Source of the DNA: Alphaproteobacteria bacterium
Lineage (GTDB): Bacteria; Pseudomonadota; Alphaproteobacteria; CACIAM-22H2
Assembly: GCA_016869915.1 (NCBI GenBank)
Contig: VGDA01000259.1
Coordinates: 1-5,753 of the forward strand
DNA: 5,753 nt
Reading direction: 5' to 3'
Every line of letters starts with the position of its first letter. Position 1 is the first letter of the stretch. A model generated the notes under the pieces. That model was not told where the DNA came from. It ran no database searches and was given only the letters and a program-made list of their open reading frames with translations. Position numbers and translations under genes: made by a program. This document shows positions 5,210 to 5,753 of the stretch, piece by piece.

Positions 5210-5753
5210 GACGGGACCCGGGAGAGCGCAGCCTCGAGCTCGGCGACCGCGGTGTCGATGTTGCGCTTGGCCTGGGCCGCGCGCACGGCCTGGTCCCGGA
5301 TCGCGCCGCCACCGGCGCCCGCGCTGTCGGCGGCCATCTGGTTCGCGGCCTTGCCCGCCTCCTCCGAGGCGCGCTTCATCGTCTGCGCGTCCTCGCGCAT
5401 CGCGACGGTCTGGGCCTTGTACTGCTCGGCCGTGATCTGGCTGCGCTTGTAGCGCTCGTCCAGCGTGTCGAGCTGCGCCTTGTTCTCGCGCGCCACGCGG
5501 TTGGCGACCTCCGCCGTGCGCGAGAGGTCGTCAGCCTCCTTGCGCGCCGCGTCGATGCGGGCCTGCGCGGCCTGCTCGCGGGTCGCGAATTGCTGGTTGC
5601 GCGTCGCGATGTAGTAGCCCGAGCCCGCGCCCGCGACGCCGCCGAGCACGCCGCCTGCGGCGCAGCCGCCCGCTCGGTTGTTGCGGTTGAGGGCCGCGCC
5701 GAGCGCGCAGCCAAGGATCGCGCCCGCCGCCGCGCCGACGGCGACGGTCTCGT
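5206..5753 (-). CDS. Double glycine-zipper membrane protein, N-terminus beyond window
   Basis: The reading frame is open to the window edge, so the true start lies outside; 181 residues are visible. An in-frame GTG at 5649 is not the likely start, because zipper-type sequence continues upstream of it. Counting from the first visible residue (codon 5751-5749), glycines fall every fourth residue at 6, 10, 14 and 18, and again at 29, 33, 37, 41 and 45. This gives two GxxxG helices separated by a short Asn/Arg-rich turn. The pattern is that of the glycine-zipper 2TM families found in envelope proteins such as the 17-kDa antigen/YmgG group. After it come about 130 polar, Ala/Glu/Lys/Arg-rich residues, probably long helices or coiled coil, ending in LSRVPS. 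The stop overlaps the start of the next gene by 4 bp, so the two are probably translationally coupled. I infer an inner- or outer-membrane structural or anchoring role; no enzyme motif is visible. The exact family is uncertain. Confidence 0.8.
   Translation of the reverse strand, partial: ETVAVGAAAGAILGCALGAALNRNNRAGGCAAGGVLGGVAGAGSGYYIATRNQQFATREQAAQARIDAARKEADDLSRTAEVANRVARENKAQLDTLDERYKRSQITAEQYKAQTVAMREDAQTMKRASEEAGKAANQMAADSAGAGGGAIRDQAVRAAQAKRNIDTAVAELEAALSRVPS

Noticed and set aside
2763..5312. An 849-codon minus-strand frame overlapping the protease and lipoprotein genes.
   Set aside because: It lies out of frame with the catalytic motifs and lipobox, and its composition (Arg/Ala/Gly/Pro) is typical of a GC-rich shadow frame.

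Overview
The window is very GC-rich DNA (about three quarters G+C by eye, with strong G/C bias at third codon positions). It is packed with genes that all read on the minus strand. The base composition, the lipoprotein and glycine-zipper envelope proteins and the SrfA-type domains point to a Gram-negative proteobacterium. An alphaproteobacterium of the Rhodospirillales/Acetobacteraceae type would fit, but that placement is inference. No RNA gene, CRISPR array, insertion sequence or convincing factor-independent terminator was seen, and no gap between genes exceeds 84 bp.

In the direction of transcription (high to low coordinates) the layout is as follows. (1) 5753-5206: the 3' part of a gene for a double glycine-zipper membrane protein with a helical, coiled-coil-like tail; its start lies outside the window. 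(2) 5209-4715: a 164-residue coiled-coil lipoprotein, joined to gene 1 by a 4-bp GTGA stop/start overlap. (3) 4630-2780: a 616-residue membrane-anchored trypsin-like (S1C/HtrA-like) serine protease without a PDZ domain. (4) 2766-1507: a 419-residue single-pass membrane protein with a YfaP/DUF2135-like extracytoplasmic domain. (5) 1485-190: a 431-residue single-pass membrane protein with a proline-rich stalk and a cysteine-rich C-terminal domain like that of SrfA. (6) 127 to <1: the first 42 codons of another gene, identical in DNA sequence to the start of gene 5.

The main biological point is that genes 3, 4 and 5 share one plan: an SrfA-like N-terminal head (about 140-165 residues, predicted cytoplasmic), one transmembrane helix, a short coiled coil, a Pro/Ala-rich stalk, and then a different periplasmic domain in each. 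Those domains are a protease, a beta-rich DUF2135-like domain and a Cys-rich SrfA-type domain. This looks like a paralogous set that puts different periplasmic modules on one inner-membrane platform, with a probable outer-membrane lipoprotein and a glycine-zipper protein made from the same transcription unit. SrfA is known as part of the srfABC locus first described in Salmonella, whose biochemical role is poorly understood. SrfB and SrfC are not in this window.

The left edge carries a perfect 127-bp direct repeat (1-127 and 1359-1485) that ends exactly at a start codon. It marks either a very recent tandem duplication of gene 5 or an assembly artefact.
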